Translations under genes and position numbers: made by a program
Notes under the pieces: model-generated
The model's database searches: none
Told to the model about the DNA's origin: nothing
Seen by the model: the letters and a program-made list of their open reading frames with translations, nothing else
Part shown: in pieces, positions 43,408 through 54,730 of the stretch
Numbering within the stretch: position 1 is the stretch's first letter
How the letters are laid out: every line of letters starts with the position of its first letter
From: Periconia sp. R9002
Taxonomy: Eukaryota > Ascomycota > Dothideomycetes > Pleosporales > Periconiaceae
Reading direction: 5' to 3'
Assembly: GCA_023627715.1 (NCBI GenBank)
Contig: JAMAHW010000023.1
Coordinates: 415,902 to 479,901 of the forward strand
DNA: 64,000 nt

Positions 43408-44040
43408 CGATACATCAAGAGGTCGACGAGGTGTGCGCCCATTGCTTTCCGGGCCCATAGGACTATACTACGGTTACCGAAATTGGCCCCGATTTAAATG
43501 TTGTTGTATGTCACTGGCTGCGCTAGCCTTGTCGCACCAGGTTAAACGATATGGGATGCCTATTTTTTAAATGCGCAAAGTACTAAATTGTAGATTGGTC
43601 AGTCCTTTTGATTGGACCTTGATGCTACGCGCCGCTCGGAAGTCGGAGGTGCGTAGCCCAATTCCCCACTCGGCCGTGAGCTCATAGCAAGGCACAAGGC
43701 TGATTTTTGAGTGAACATCGCCGACCGTTGTTCATACGATGCCAATAGACAGATCATAAAGGTCGGCAACCAAAGATATTCTAATTAAGATCATGTCAAA
43801 AGACCCTCAGTTGCCGCGCTAGTGACAAGGCCTACCTACTCCTGTATGGTTGCGAGTCGCCAGTGTTGTACATGTGAACATCAATGATTCTTCATCGGAG
43901 AATGTATTTTGTCGGATGGGAGGTAGTGGCAAGCTACCCGGCACATTGGTGGGTTTGGGTTGGCATACACCATTATTGGATATGTAACCCTGTGAGTAAA
44001 GTCGATTATCAAATACCCAAGCTATAGGTTCGGGGTCCCA
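43408..44040. other. Gene-free region
   Basis: No coding sequence or repeat that I can support. Confidence 0.45.
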
Positions 44041-45430
44041 GTTTAGAGGACGCAGAAGTGTTCAATGTCGGTGCTCCGAGTATAGTTTCCCCATATATTG
44101 AGGTGACATTGCGAGGAGTTAAGCCGCAGGAGGCAATGCCTTATATACATGTACCCAAGGGAGAGGTGGTTGAATTTAAGAAGACTTACAGATCGTATTG
44201 AACCTAGCAGATAATAGCGAGAATTGCGCCATCGTGTCTCTTATGGAGAGTGGGTATTGCGAGACCACTGGATCTCCAACTATCCGGCATATTTAGTGTG
44301 TTTTCAATTCAGGGCGTGATTCGGGTGTTCGTACACCGTGCAAATACTCCGATCTTGAAATCGCTGGAAAAGTCCGACTCGGTCCGCATCATGAATGATA
44401 TAGCGTAGGGACTCAACCATTTGAGAATTTAATTTCCTTGGACGCCTTTCATCTGGGACGTGGATTGGACGGTATAGCCTGTTACGGCAGTTGCCAGCGA
44501 GCTGAAGGACAGTATGAAGACTGAACTAAATATGATGAACATCGTAGCGAGCCTGTAACGCAAGCTCTTCCGAGTTCTCAAATTTTATCATTCTACGCTA
44601 TGTTTGTTTCACTGGATATAAACAATATGAAACAAACAATTGACTACTGACTCTAGCTATGGCAACCATTTTGCTGTAATATCCATCAGCAAGGGCTCAC
44701 CGCCGGAAGACTATTTGATCCGACGTGCCGGTGGTGGTCTTGATCAAGTCGGAATAGGTATACACTACTCCTGCTGTGGTATCCGCTTACAAATGTGTGG
44801 TTTCATATGCAACGACCTCAGGTATCATGCTCGATCGTATCTCCCTACGTTGGCGTACCACGGAAGGTACTGCGACCATAAGCAGATATGAAGACCAGAC
44901 TTCCGTCAAAACAGTTCCCCGCATACTATCTCAGCCCTTTGCTGTACATACACTTAGACTGTCACGTCCCCTCATCGACACTTCTAACGCCACAGACGGA
45001 ATCACGGACTATCCAGATCTGCTGGCCAATATTGGACAATACCACCAACTAGACGTATTTTCAGACCGGTACCGAGTAGCTTCTAATCTTGGCATTGCTG
45101 GTATCTTACTTCCCTGTTCCTGGAATCAACCTATCCACTGCTGTCATCGCAGAAAGCGCAAGCATCTCCGCGGCTTACTTCCAAAACTTGATGGAAGTAG
45201 GTAATAAATGGGTCATCATCAAATTGAGATGTCAAGGCATCTTCTATATTGCATGCAGCTGTCGAGCCTCTCGTCCACTCCATGGCTATTTGGGCTTAGT
45301 GCGATCTGACAACCCCTTCATCACGAACAAACGTGTCAACTTGATTTCGGGCGACATCGCCATTTCTCTTCACGTTCTTTGGCAGACCTCCGATCAAAGT
45401 GACCAGGTTCTAAAGTTTGACCGTGCATGA
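44041..45430 (+). pseudogene. Decayed coding fragments of unknown identity
   Basis: Stretches with protein-like translation appear in different frames: 44044-44200 (EDAEVFNVGAPSIVSPYIEV, ending at a stop), 44764-45120 (VSAYKCVVSYATTSGIMLDRI, then TDYPDLLANIGQYHQLDVFSDRY) and 45089-45200 (a hydrophobic SYFPVPGINLSTAVIAES helix). Stops and frame changes separate them, and no intron set I tried joins all of them. They may be one or two decaying genes. I do not recognise the family. Confidence 0.3.
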
Positions 45431-48176
45431 GACGGACCAATATCTGGTGCCTATCTAGCTGGGCAAGTACGTTATCGGAGACCGAAGCATGCAGTTGAAG
45501 TTTGAAAATGGAAGCTTGGTGCAATATGTATGGAGATGGCGGCAATGCCGGAACCAGCGCAGCGAATGAGAGATTGTAGGTCCTACTGCAGCCTGGTGAT
45601 ATTTCTCCACCGGACAACTGGACAATCAAGTATGTTTACCCCTGGTTGCGTTTTATGACGAGTACATTTTGCCAATCATTGAGACCATAAACGCCATCAA
45701 CATTTGAGTGAGGTTTTTCTGTGGGTTTAATCTAGCAAAGGGGAAGGGTAGAAGTGCACGATTGCTTCCTATGTTTTAAGCATTCCAGCCGCAACTGTAG
45801 CATTGACTTAGTCCTATATTTAGTTTTCGACAGCAAATTACAAGGTGACTGCTGTACATGGATTTTCCTTGTCTGGTCTGATTGGTAGACATACCCATTG
45901 CGGCACAGCATCCGAACTAACATCATACTTGCATATAGTACTCTGCGAAAATTTGTTATACTTTTTATCCTATTTGTATATCGCGTGGATCTACTCGTTG
46001 CTAGATGGCTAAGATGCTACAAACAAGAAAAAAGTAAGCAAGAATAGTAAAAAAAGAGTCCGACGTACTTTGATAGGAAGGAAAAACTTCTTAATTCATA
46101 TGAAAGGATGGAGCTGAATCAACATTCGTTATTTGGTTGCCTTCGATTAATACGTGTCGTTTCATGCCAATTACTGTAGTTGCGTCAGATCACATGTCGT
46201 TGTTGTTGGTGTTAAATACACATCAGAAACTGCCTTGCACCAGTAGGATCACCATCAATAAAATATGATGCCCACGTATCTTCACGCGCTACAGTCTGTA
46301 CACGGCGTTACAGCTGACTCCCCCGCTTAGAGGGTTTCCTTGGAGTCAGCACAGGTTTCTGCCTCATCCGAACGTTTGGAGAGCTTACGAATCCTCGACC
46401 AATATTGAGAGAGCTCAGGCAAAGTGGTACGGATGTAAAGAGGGGTGAGGCAGGGCAACTGCTGTAACGGCCCCATGCAAGTATACTTCCCTTTTCAGAA
46501 GCAATGGAAAGTCCAACAACGCAATGCACAGTCTTAAAGGAACGCGGAGTTCGTATTCTTTGACCACTAAAAGACAATCTTTTATGCGTGCGTTGTACGA
46601 TGTAAGGGGAAATACGAACGTTTCTCTCACCTTTGCCCTGAAATACCGTGCAGTGGCGGTGATTCAAAAATTTTACCAACGGCTTTTTAACCGCCATGCT
46701 TCATGAGAATGAGATCTGGGTGACGTAAGATATAAGACGGCGAGAAGATGCGAAGAAGCTGAGGCATGAAACATATCTTACGCCTGGTAAGATTTTAGGT
46801 GGCCTGCCCTGTGTAACCATTCGTTTACATTCACGTATTACCCACCCGAATAATTTAATGATACAATGTCATCAAGTTAATTATTTAGGATGGGTTTTTC
46901 CCAGCATTGAATCGCTTTTGTGATTAATCTTTCATGGTAGATGCATGCGTGGTGCGGGCGGCGGAGTGGGTTCAGGCAACCGGGAAATACATCACGCTTA
47001 GGAAGATACGATATTTCTATTGAAAAAAATGCACGGTTTGCTGACCGCAGCACTGCTGCCCTGTTTCTGTCGAAAACGTGCTCGCAGGCGACAACAACAG
47101 CAAACCACACAAGAGCCACCTCTGAGATTTTCATCCTCCAGAAAAATTAAAGTAGTCTTCAAGTTATTTAGATTCTTATTGCAAATCAATTCAACTCATG
47201 AACGATCAGAGGAGGGAAGGGAGGGAAGGATGCAGCTGTTGCGCAAAGCGTGCTGTCATTGATCATAAAACAAATTCAACGGGAACGCCGCAAAGTCGCA
47301 GACACCAAGCATCACCGGAAACTTAAAATTTACCAACACGAACAATGCAACCGAGTCACCCGTAGGATTTCTACATACATCTGAATGGGTGCGGGCCATG
47401 CAGTAGCGCAGCTCAACCGATAAATCAAAACGGGATGAGTAAACGGACAATGGATACCTCGCGGTGTATGGCGATTAATGGCATTCTTAAAGTAAGATAT
47501 TGAAAGAGGCTAATGATTTGGTTCTAGAAGCTTGAAATGGAGATCTCGCGGCATCGGCATCGGAATCTCGCATCATACCGCTCGGCGCTGATCAAAGAAT
47601 GCTGCCTATGATCACGGATGCTATTTACGGTCGAGTGAAATGATTGGATATTTTGCAGCCGCCGTTGCGCTGCCTCGCTTCTGCAGGGAAATCCGTTCCC
47701 GGTTCTCATTCCCAAAGACCCGGTACTCTTACATTGGAGCAACCACCGTGATACCCGAGCTCTGATTATTTACCAATGCGAGTTATTGGATGGCTGCTTA
47801 CAATAAGCCACAACTGGGGTCCCGCCCCCGTCCGGGACTCTAACCGAAGACTCCACTCCCGAAACCATCAACTGCCAATCCGTCCAATGCCGCTAGGTAC
47901 CTGTCACACCAACATACTGATGCTGAATCCCCCCCAGGACTGAGTCAGGGCGATGGCGCAGTGGGAATCCTGAGAATTCGAGGACTACGTGTACAGTCAT
48001 CACGGCGTTTTCAAGTAGTAGCAGTCGTATCGACGACCTCGTAAAACTTTGAAAATGTATATAAAAGATGTGTGGTGGCACTGAGCATTCAAACTCCAGG
48101 CGCAACCTGAGCTCTTCTTTCTGAATCGATTAGAGCTGAGCGTTAGTTTGACACTCATTATTTCATTCTTGCCAAT
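45431..48176. other. 2.7-kb gene-poor region
   Basis: No gene supported. AT-rich with scattered short ORFs that overlap on both strands and show no motifs. The last 150 bp is the promoter of the peroxidase gene. Confidence 0.45.
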
Positions 48177-49953
48177 ATGTCGGTCGCACCGTTCAGTTTG
48201 GCCAACGTCCAAGGCGATGTCCTGTATGTCGTCTGGTCCCTTGGATGGGAACATGCTAACCTTCTCTCAGATTTGGCCTTCCAAAGCAGACTCAAAAGTT
48301 CCTGTTCTTCCGGATCGATGAGGTCGATGGCTTTCGCACCAATCTGACTAATCTCGTCCCACTCATCACAACCGCCGAACAGACGCAGGGAAACATCTCT
48401 GAGATTAGGCAAACCAAGGCGAGAATCGGATTAGCCACCCATGAGGGCGATGGAGAAACAGTTCACCCAGCTGTGGTCAATGTCTCGGGAGTCAACATAG
48501 CATTCTCAGCAACAGGTCTATCAAAAGTAAGGATAATCACTGTGCTCTTGGCAGGAAACATACACTGACAGACGGTAGATCAACTTGACCGAAACAATTG
48601 GAGACTTGCTCTTCCAGAAAGGTCAAAAGGCTGATGCAGGAGACCTTGGTGATGAAGGTACCGGGTCAGGCACCACATTCAAGCCCACCAATTGGGACTC
48701 GGACTTTTTACAAGAGATTCATGGCGTCGCTCTTGTCACTGGCGATAGTCCCGATTCAGTGGATGAGAAACTACAGTCTGTCAAAGACATCCTGTCTGGC
48801 TCGATCGAGGAACTGCACACAATCACTGGTGACGTTAGACCTGGTGACCAGAAGGGCCACGAACAGTGAGAGACTCGTCCCCATCCCCATTCATGGCCGT
48901 CACTAACGCTTTTCAGTTTCGGGTATAAAGACGGTATCTCGAATCCTGCAGTCGATGGCGTAGATACCTTGAAACCTGGACAGGCCACAATTGACCAAGG
49001 GTAATTAGGTATCCTACCAAGTGTCTCATGACTTTGATTTAACATGACCACAGAACAGCTCTGTTCGGAAGAGGCGCTGATGCTTCAATTTCACGTCCAT
49101 CTTGGACTTTGGATGGAAGCTTCATGGTATTCCGCAAGCTCAGTCAACAAGTACCTGAACTTGACAAGTACGTACCCTACGTTATCACAAAAAACATTGA
49201 CTTAACACTCTACCAGGTTTCTTCTCGAAACAGCAGGTAGCCAAGCGGGTGCCGATCTAATGGGAGCTCGCTTTGTGGGACGATGGAAAAGCGGTATGCA
49301 TTCCAAACCATCATACGACCCAGCACTTTCTAACAACACTACCTAGGCGCACCTCTGATGCTTGCCCCCACGGCCGACGACCCGGAGCTAGGCGCCGACG
49401 ACCAACGAAACAACGACTTTCGCTTCGTGCAGGGCGATCAATCGAAATGCCCTTTCCACGCACATATCCGAAAGACGCTCCCCCGAGGTGACGCTCTATC
49501 CGACGCCGTGCTCAAGCAACATATGATCCTGCGTCGAGGAATCCCATTCGGACCCGAGGTTTCGGACGCGGAGCGCACGTCAGGAACGACTAGCTCGGAG
49601 CGAGGCTTGCTCTTCGTATGCTACCAGACCGACATCGGCCAAGGCTTCAAGCTGCTTCAGCAAGGTAAGGACTGACTCTCGAGACGTAATATGAACGTGG
49701 AAGGTTTTCTAATGAGCATTTAGGATGGGCTAATTCTAAGACTTTCCCTCCTCAAAGTACGCCGACGCCCGGGATGGACCCGATTATTGGGCAAACGAAT
49801 CAGGAAGAGCCGAGGGTTATTACGGGTGCTTATGCGAACGACACTGCGAAGCCTTTGACTTTGCTTCAGCAATGGGTCGATGCTAAGGGAGGAGAGTACT
49901 TCTTCACACCGTCTCTTCCTACGTTGAGAGATGTTATCGCGAAGGCTGCTTAA
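48177..49953 (+). CDS. DyP-type heme peroxidase
   Basis: Eight exons: 48177-48223, 48271-48526, 48579-48865, 48917-49000, 49054-49167, 49217-49293, 49347-49664, 49724-49953; 470 aa. All seven introns are 47-59 bp. The DyP GxxDG motif is present as FGYKDGISNP (about 198-207) with the distal catalytic Asp; the proximal heme His is in CPFHAHIRK (about 327) and the conserved distal Arg in ILRRGIPFG. Dye-decolourising peroxidases oxidise anthraquinone dyes, phenolics and lignin-like compounds with H2O2. No signal peptide is seen, unlike many basidiomycete DyPs, suggesting an intracellular enzyme. A P450 follows 680 bp downstream on the same strand. Confidence 0.94.
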
Positions 49954-50631
49954 ATATGGCTCACACTTTTGGGTTTTTCGGGCTTCACTTCTTATAGAAT
50001 TTCATAGAATTTTCTGATTATGGTGTTCATCGTAGTTCACAATTTCATCAAGTTGTTCCACTCTGTGGCTTTCACTAACCTCGTGTGAAACTTAACCTTT
50101 GCGAGGTAATCACGCTCTTTTAACCTTTTACTTTGTCCGATGTGTATCCTTGTTTCAAAGATTCACTTCGTGTAGGCCAAGCTCCACGCCGTTTTTTGCA
50201 TGGTCGAAAACTCCCTTATAGAACAGAGGGATGTTAAATCAATACAACATATCGATAAACACAGAGTGCGACACAAATCTTACTGGATATAGTGAATATT
50301 GCGAGGGTAGTATTCTGTTATGTTGACTACCTGTGTAACTCAAGGGTTCGGCTGTGGTGCATCTGATCTAACTCGAATGAGTGCCTGCTCTGTTTCTCTA
50401 AACCGGTGAAAGCTGACCATTAGGGTTACATAATCGCCATACAGCACACATCGTTGATCACCGTCCAATAATATCCAGCGATTCGATGGTGGCTACGCCG
50501 CATAGCATGGGGGCCACCCACCTCAGAACTCAGATAAGACACTTTCTTCACATCAAGATCTATCGCACATCTAAACTCAAGCCACATCAACACACCAATT
50601 TCTTCAAAAGCTTTAGACTCGTGGTAATACC
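49954..50631. other. Intergenic region between peroxidase and P450
   Basis: 3' flank of the peroxidase and promoter of the P450. No gene or repeat supported. Confidence 0.55.
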
Positions 50632-52234
50632 ATGGAGATAAATCGAGTCATTTTGCTTGTCCTTTCAGTCATCCTTGCGCGATGGTTCCTTAACAAAATC
50701 AGCCTGCGAAAAACTTCAAAAAAACAAGGCGGTGCCGAACCCAAAACACTCCCATCAAAAGATCCCTTCTTCGGCTTGGACACAGTGTCAAAAGTCTTCC
50801 GTCAGATGAAGGAACACAAGAGGATGAAAAGTGTTCACGAGCTGTTCCAACACTATGGCCACACATTCCAATCATTCCCATTCGGCTATCGCTCCATATC
50901 CACTATACACCCTCAAAACGTCCGGATGGTCTTTACAGAGCATGATACATTCGGTGTTGCTCCACATAGAGAGCGAGCGACCGCTCCGATGATAGGACGA
51001 GGGATCGTGTCCACTGATGGCACAGCGTGGACTCACGCGAGGACCATGATCAAACCTACCTTCAACAAATCAGAGATTGCTGACCGCGAAATGTTCTCCG
51101 CGCACGTGAATAAATTCATGCGACTACTTCCGAGAGATGGTTCGGTCGTAGACTTGCAGCCACTGTTCGATCGTCTGGTGAGATCCATGCTCTTTTGCCA
51201 GAAAAATCGGGGCATGACGAACTAATGCACGACCGCAGATGCTCGACGCAAGTTCAGAGTTCATCTTCGGAGAAAGTTTCGGCTCTCTGGAGCAGAATTT
51301 CCCCGAGGAATCCCAGAGGTTTTTGGATTCGTTTAGTTACGCTCAGCAAGGAGTCGGGAAGAGAGTCATGCTCGGCAAGCTGGATTTCCTTATGCGCGAT
51401 CAGAAGTTTTGGACCTCCTGCGCTTTTATACATCAGTATACGCAGAAACACATTGACCGCGCGATCAAAAATATGGAAAACAACAAAATCCATGCGAGTA
51501 ATAGAAAAAATATCCTCGTGCAAGAACTAGTACAAGCTACGCAGGATCAAGCGGCTGTACGCGATCAGCTGCTCAATATGGTCTTTGCGGGTCGCGACAC
51601 GCCCGCCGTAGCTTTAACCAATATATTTTTCTGCATAACGCGAAGTCCTGGGACGTGGAGGAAGGTGCAGGATGAAGTCAAAGGGCTACAAGATGAGGAC
51701 CTGACATTCGACCGTTTGAAAAGTTTGCGCTACGTGCAAAACGTCATCAAAGAGGGTAAGTGACATCGCATATGCCCACAAATCGTGCAAGCCCCTTCTT
51801 GCTAAACTTATGAAGCCATGCGACTTTACCCGCCAGCAGCTCAGACATCCCGCTCATGCAAAGAGGCTGCCATCCTCCCCGTTGGTGGAGGCCCGGACGG
51901 CTCGCATCCTGTTTACCTCCACCCTGGTGATTCTGTTAGCATCAACATGTATTCGCTCCACCGCTCTGATTTCTATGCTCCTGACCCAGAAACCTTTCGT
52001 CCAGAGCGGTGGGGAACTATTCGTCCGACGTGGGAGTATCTTCCGTTCGGAGGCGGCCCTCGTCAATGCCCGGCGCAGCAGTTGGCATTATTTTGGGTGG
52101 CATACACTGTTGTGAAAATGGCGATGGTTTACCAAGAGGTGCAGAATCAAGATCCTGTGGAGGAGTTTGTGGAGAATATGAAGTTGAATATGGAGAGTTT
52201 GAATGGAGCTCGTGTCAAGCTTGTTGCGGCTTAA
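50632..52234 (+). CDS. Cytochrome P450 (CYP52-like group)
   Basis: Three exons, 50632-51177, 51239-51755 and 51816-52234; 493 aa. An N-terminal anchor (VILLVLSVILARWFL) places it in the ER membrane. The I-helix is FAGRDTPAVAL; the ExxR motif EAMR is formed across the second intron; the PERF-like segment is FRPERW; the heme loop is PFGGGPRQCPAQQLA (Cys about 439), where the Gly normally two after Cys is Ala. The AGRDT and heme-loop layout resembles fungal CYP52/CYP63-type alkane or fatty-acid hydroxylases, but the substrate is inferred. Intron splicing keeps the frame throughout. Confidence 0.92.
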
Positions 52235-53548
52235 GTAGGAGTCGTACGATTCACTTTCTCGTACGCACGCATGAGGACCGCGACGCATAGCTACAACCAT
52301 CTTTGTTTATCTTTTTGTTTTGCGTTTGTTCACCTGTGCGTAGATAGCCGAACAAAGCGGCGGACTGGCTTACAACTCCTTATTTTGATGAACTTGGAAA
52401 CCAGTCTATCCGCCACTATTTCTTGCGCTACGTAAATTAAAGACCGGGTTAGTTTGGATTCTTCACGGGGTGCTAAATATTAAAATTTTACTAGCAGCAG
52501 CGGAAGAAGAAGAGAATAGGGAGAAGAGGAAAGTGAGGGTAAAGAAGGAGAGAGGCGAGGAGGTCGTGGTGAATAACGAAGAAGATGAATAGAGAGGAGC
52601 ACCATTCCCGTAATGTGTGTTGTTGACTCTCTTCCGTTACTTTCAATATCATTGGCTCACACATCATCCCCCAGTCAAACCCTCAGGATTCGGGCGTGAT
52701 GACCATAGCTTTCCTTAATGTTTGTTGGATTTTCTCCCTTCATATATTTCGTTAATATTCTTAGAATTATTTTCTCAATTGATTACCCACGCACCTCGCC
52801 CATTCCAGTGAAATATAACTAGCTGATAACTTAGGTGGAACAAACACTCTGCATGTGCCTATGCTAGCCCTCTCTTTCTCTACTCGATATGGTCAGCAAC
52901 CCCCTTTTCACCACAGCTCTTCTCGCATCTTCTATCACTCATTCCTTGATAACTACCTCACTGACGTGTACCATTCAGGGCACACTTACAACACCGTCTA
53001 CGACTATGAACATGTTACGTTTTCTCTTTATGTTCCCCGGCGTTGCTAATTGCTACCACTTGTCATCAAAAAATTGGCCATCACGCTTCGAATACATTGT
53101 GCACATTTGACAACATGCCAAACAATAAAGTGTATCCACAACACCCTCCATACATTCATGAGCACAGAAGAACGTATTCACCACGCCTAGATTGTACTTA
53201 AACAGCTTTCACTTCAACCACTCCCCATCGAACAAACGCAATACGTTGGCAACGTGGTCAGTCTATACCACGGGACTAGTGTAGGCTACAATGTGCACAT
53301 ACACCGATGTCAACCAGTCTCTCACTTCTGGAAGTATATAAAGCTTCCGCAACGCTGGATGGAGAGTTTCAACTTACACTGCACTGCCAAAGTACGAGTA
53401 CAACCACAACCCAATACTCGAAACCGACTACCACCAAATACCGAAGACCAACTTCGACTCTTCCATCAAAGTATAACAAAGTCTTCAACACTGTTCCAAC
53501 ACACGCCAATTGTAACTCCTATTTGAAACCCGTCTTGAACCCCTCAAG
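52235..53548. other. Intergenic region with GA-rich tract
   Basis: A purine-rich run at 52496-52600 (GAAGAAG/GAGAGG units) lies downstream of the P450. The remainder, including a CA/AC-rich leader at 53380-53548, is promoter or leader of the next gene; no other coding sequence is supported. Confidence 0.5.
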
Positions 53549-54730
53549 ATGTCAAACCGACCCAACGTTCCCGGCGGGAACAACACCAACTACAAATTTG
53601 GCGGCTACTGGCAAGGAGACACCTACGTCCCATACACCCGAGAGACATTTCTAGACCGACCTCGCTACTTTCCCCCTCAATTGGCACGCCAGACATTGAC
53701 GCCGCGACCACCAAACTCGGAACCACAACCACCCCGATGCCTCCACCGTCAATACCCCCAGGTCCTCCCACCCTCGCGCCCCCTGACTGAGGAAGCCCTT
53801 CGGGCCCACCAACTCGCCCAGCCTGCAGACTCCTCCACCCAGATGGCGTCGTATGTACGCGGGTTGCCAACACTCCGTGGACCCCTGACATCCCCAACAC
53901 CAACACCACCAAAGCAACGCTCCCCTACTCCCGAGGTCCAACCCGCACCTCCCCCACAACAACAATCCTCCCGAACCTCCTCATCCCCGGAAATCGACCT
54001 CCAGGACCCCGCCATTCTACAAGCCCTTACAGCTCACATCGCCAACCAAGCTCGAGTCCCCACATCCTCTTTCAACAACAACTCGGGGGAGTTCCAATGG
54101 CATCAATTCACACCACCTCCTCCTTCCAACGGACAGCAAGTCGCCACCAATTCAGCAGGCCCGTCACTCACCACCGCTCCAACACCCCCCGCTCCCGGAG
54201 CCCCCGTAGGAAACGCCGACGACACCCGTTGGAACGCCCTCGTCGACGCAGCGTGTCTCCGGGCCGAGCAGGAAAACGCCGCGCGCGCGGTACGCGAGGT
54301 GTGTGAGCGGTATGGGGTGGAACCTTCGGCACTGCTTCAGCAACAGGTGCAAGTACAGCCGCAGACGCAGCCGCAGCCGCAGGTCGTACCATCCTCGTCG
54401 TCTGATCCGAATCAAGCCGCAGACGAGACGGCAGCTAGTCGAGGGGTGCTGAGTGTCATTAATGAGGAACCGGAGCAGTCTGAGCAGCCTGAAGTCACAT
54501 CACCCCGCGCCCGCGGCACTACCACCACACGCGGCCGTGGCCGTGGTCGTGCTCGCGGCGCAACGTCTATTCAGCCTCAGGTTCGAAGCACGGGGATGGT
54601 TACGCGTAGCTGCAGCGTCAAGAACCGCGACACTTCGGCATCGATTCACGAAGATGAAGGTGAGGAGGTGGTGGAAGTTCCACCAACGCCGCTTCGTAGG
54701 TCTGAACGGGTGAGAAAGATGTACATGTGA
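53549..54730 (+). CDS. Disordered Pro/Gln/Ser-rich orphan protein
   Basis: Single-exon gene of 393 aa, ATG at 53549 after a CA-rich leader. Most of the protein is low-complexity: Pro-rich (residues 40-150), Gln-rich QVQVQPQTQPQPQ (about 265-280) and an RGRGRGRAR block near 325-335. One ordered-looking segment, DDTRWNALVDAACLRAEQENAARAVREVCERYGVEP (about 222-258, quoted here in part only by its ends DDTRW and YGVEP), is predicted helical by eye. The basic C-terminus ends LRRSERVRKMYM. No known domain. The RG block suggests RNA or DNA binding, which is inference. It may be lineage-specific; the codon pattern over 1.2 kb supports a real gene. Confidence 0.6.
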   Translation: MSNRPNVPGGNNTNYKFGGYWQGDTYVPYTRETFLDRPRYFPPQLARQTLTPRPPNSEPQPPRCLHRQYPQVLPPSRPLTEEALRAHQLAQPADSSTQMASYVRGLPTLRGPLTSPTPTPPKQRSPTPEVQPAPPPQQQSSRTSSSPEIDLQDPAILQALTAHIANQARVPTSSFNNNSGEFQWHQFTPPPPSNGQQVATNSAGPSLTTAPTPPAPGAPVGNADDTRWNALVDAACLRAEQENAARAVREVCERYGVEPSALLQQQVQVQPQTQPQPQVVPSSSSDPNQAADETAASRGVLSVINEEPEQSEQPEVTSPRARGTTTTRGRGRGRARGATSIQPQVRSTGMVTRSCSVKNRDTSASIHEDEGEEVVEVPPTPLRRSERVRKMYM

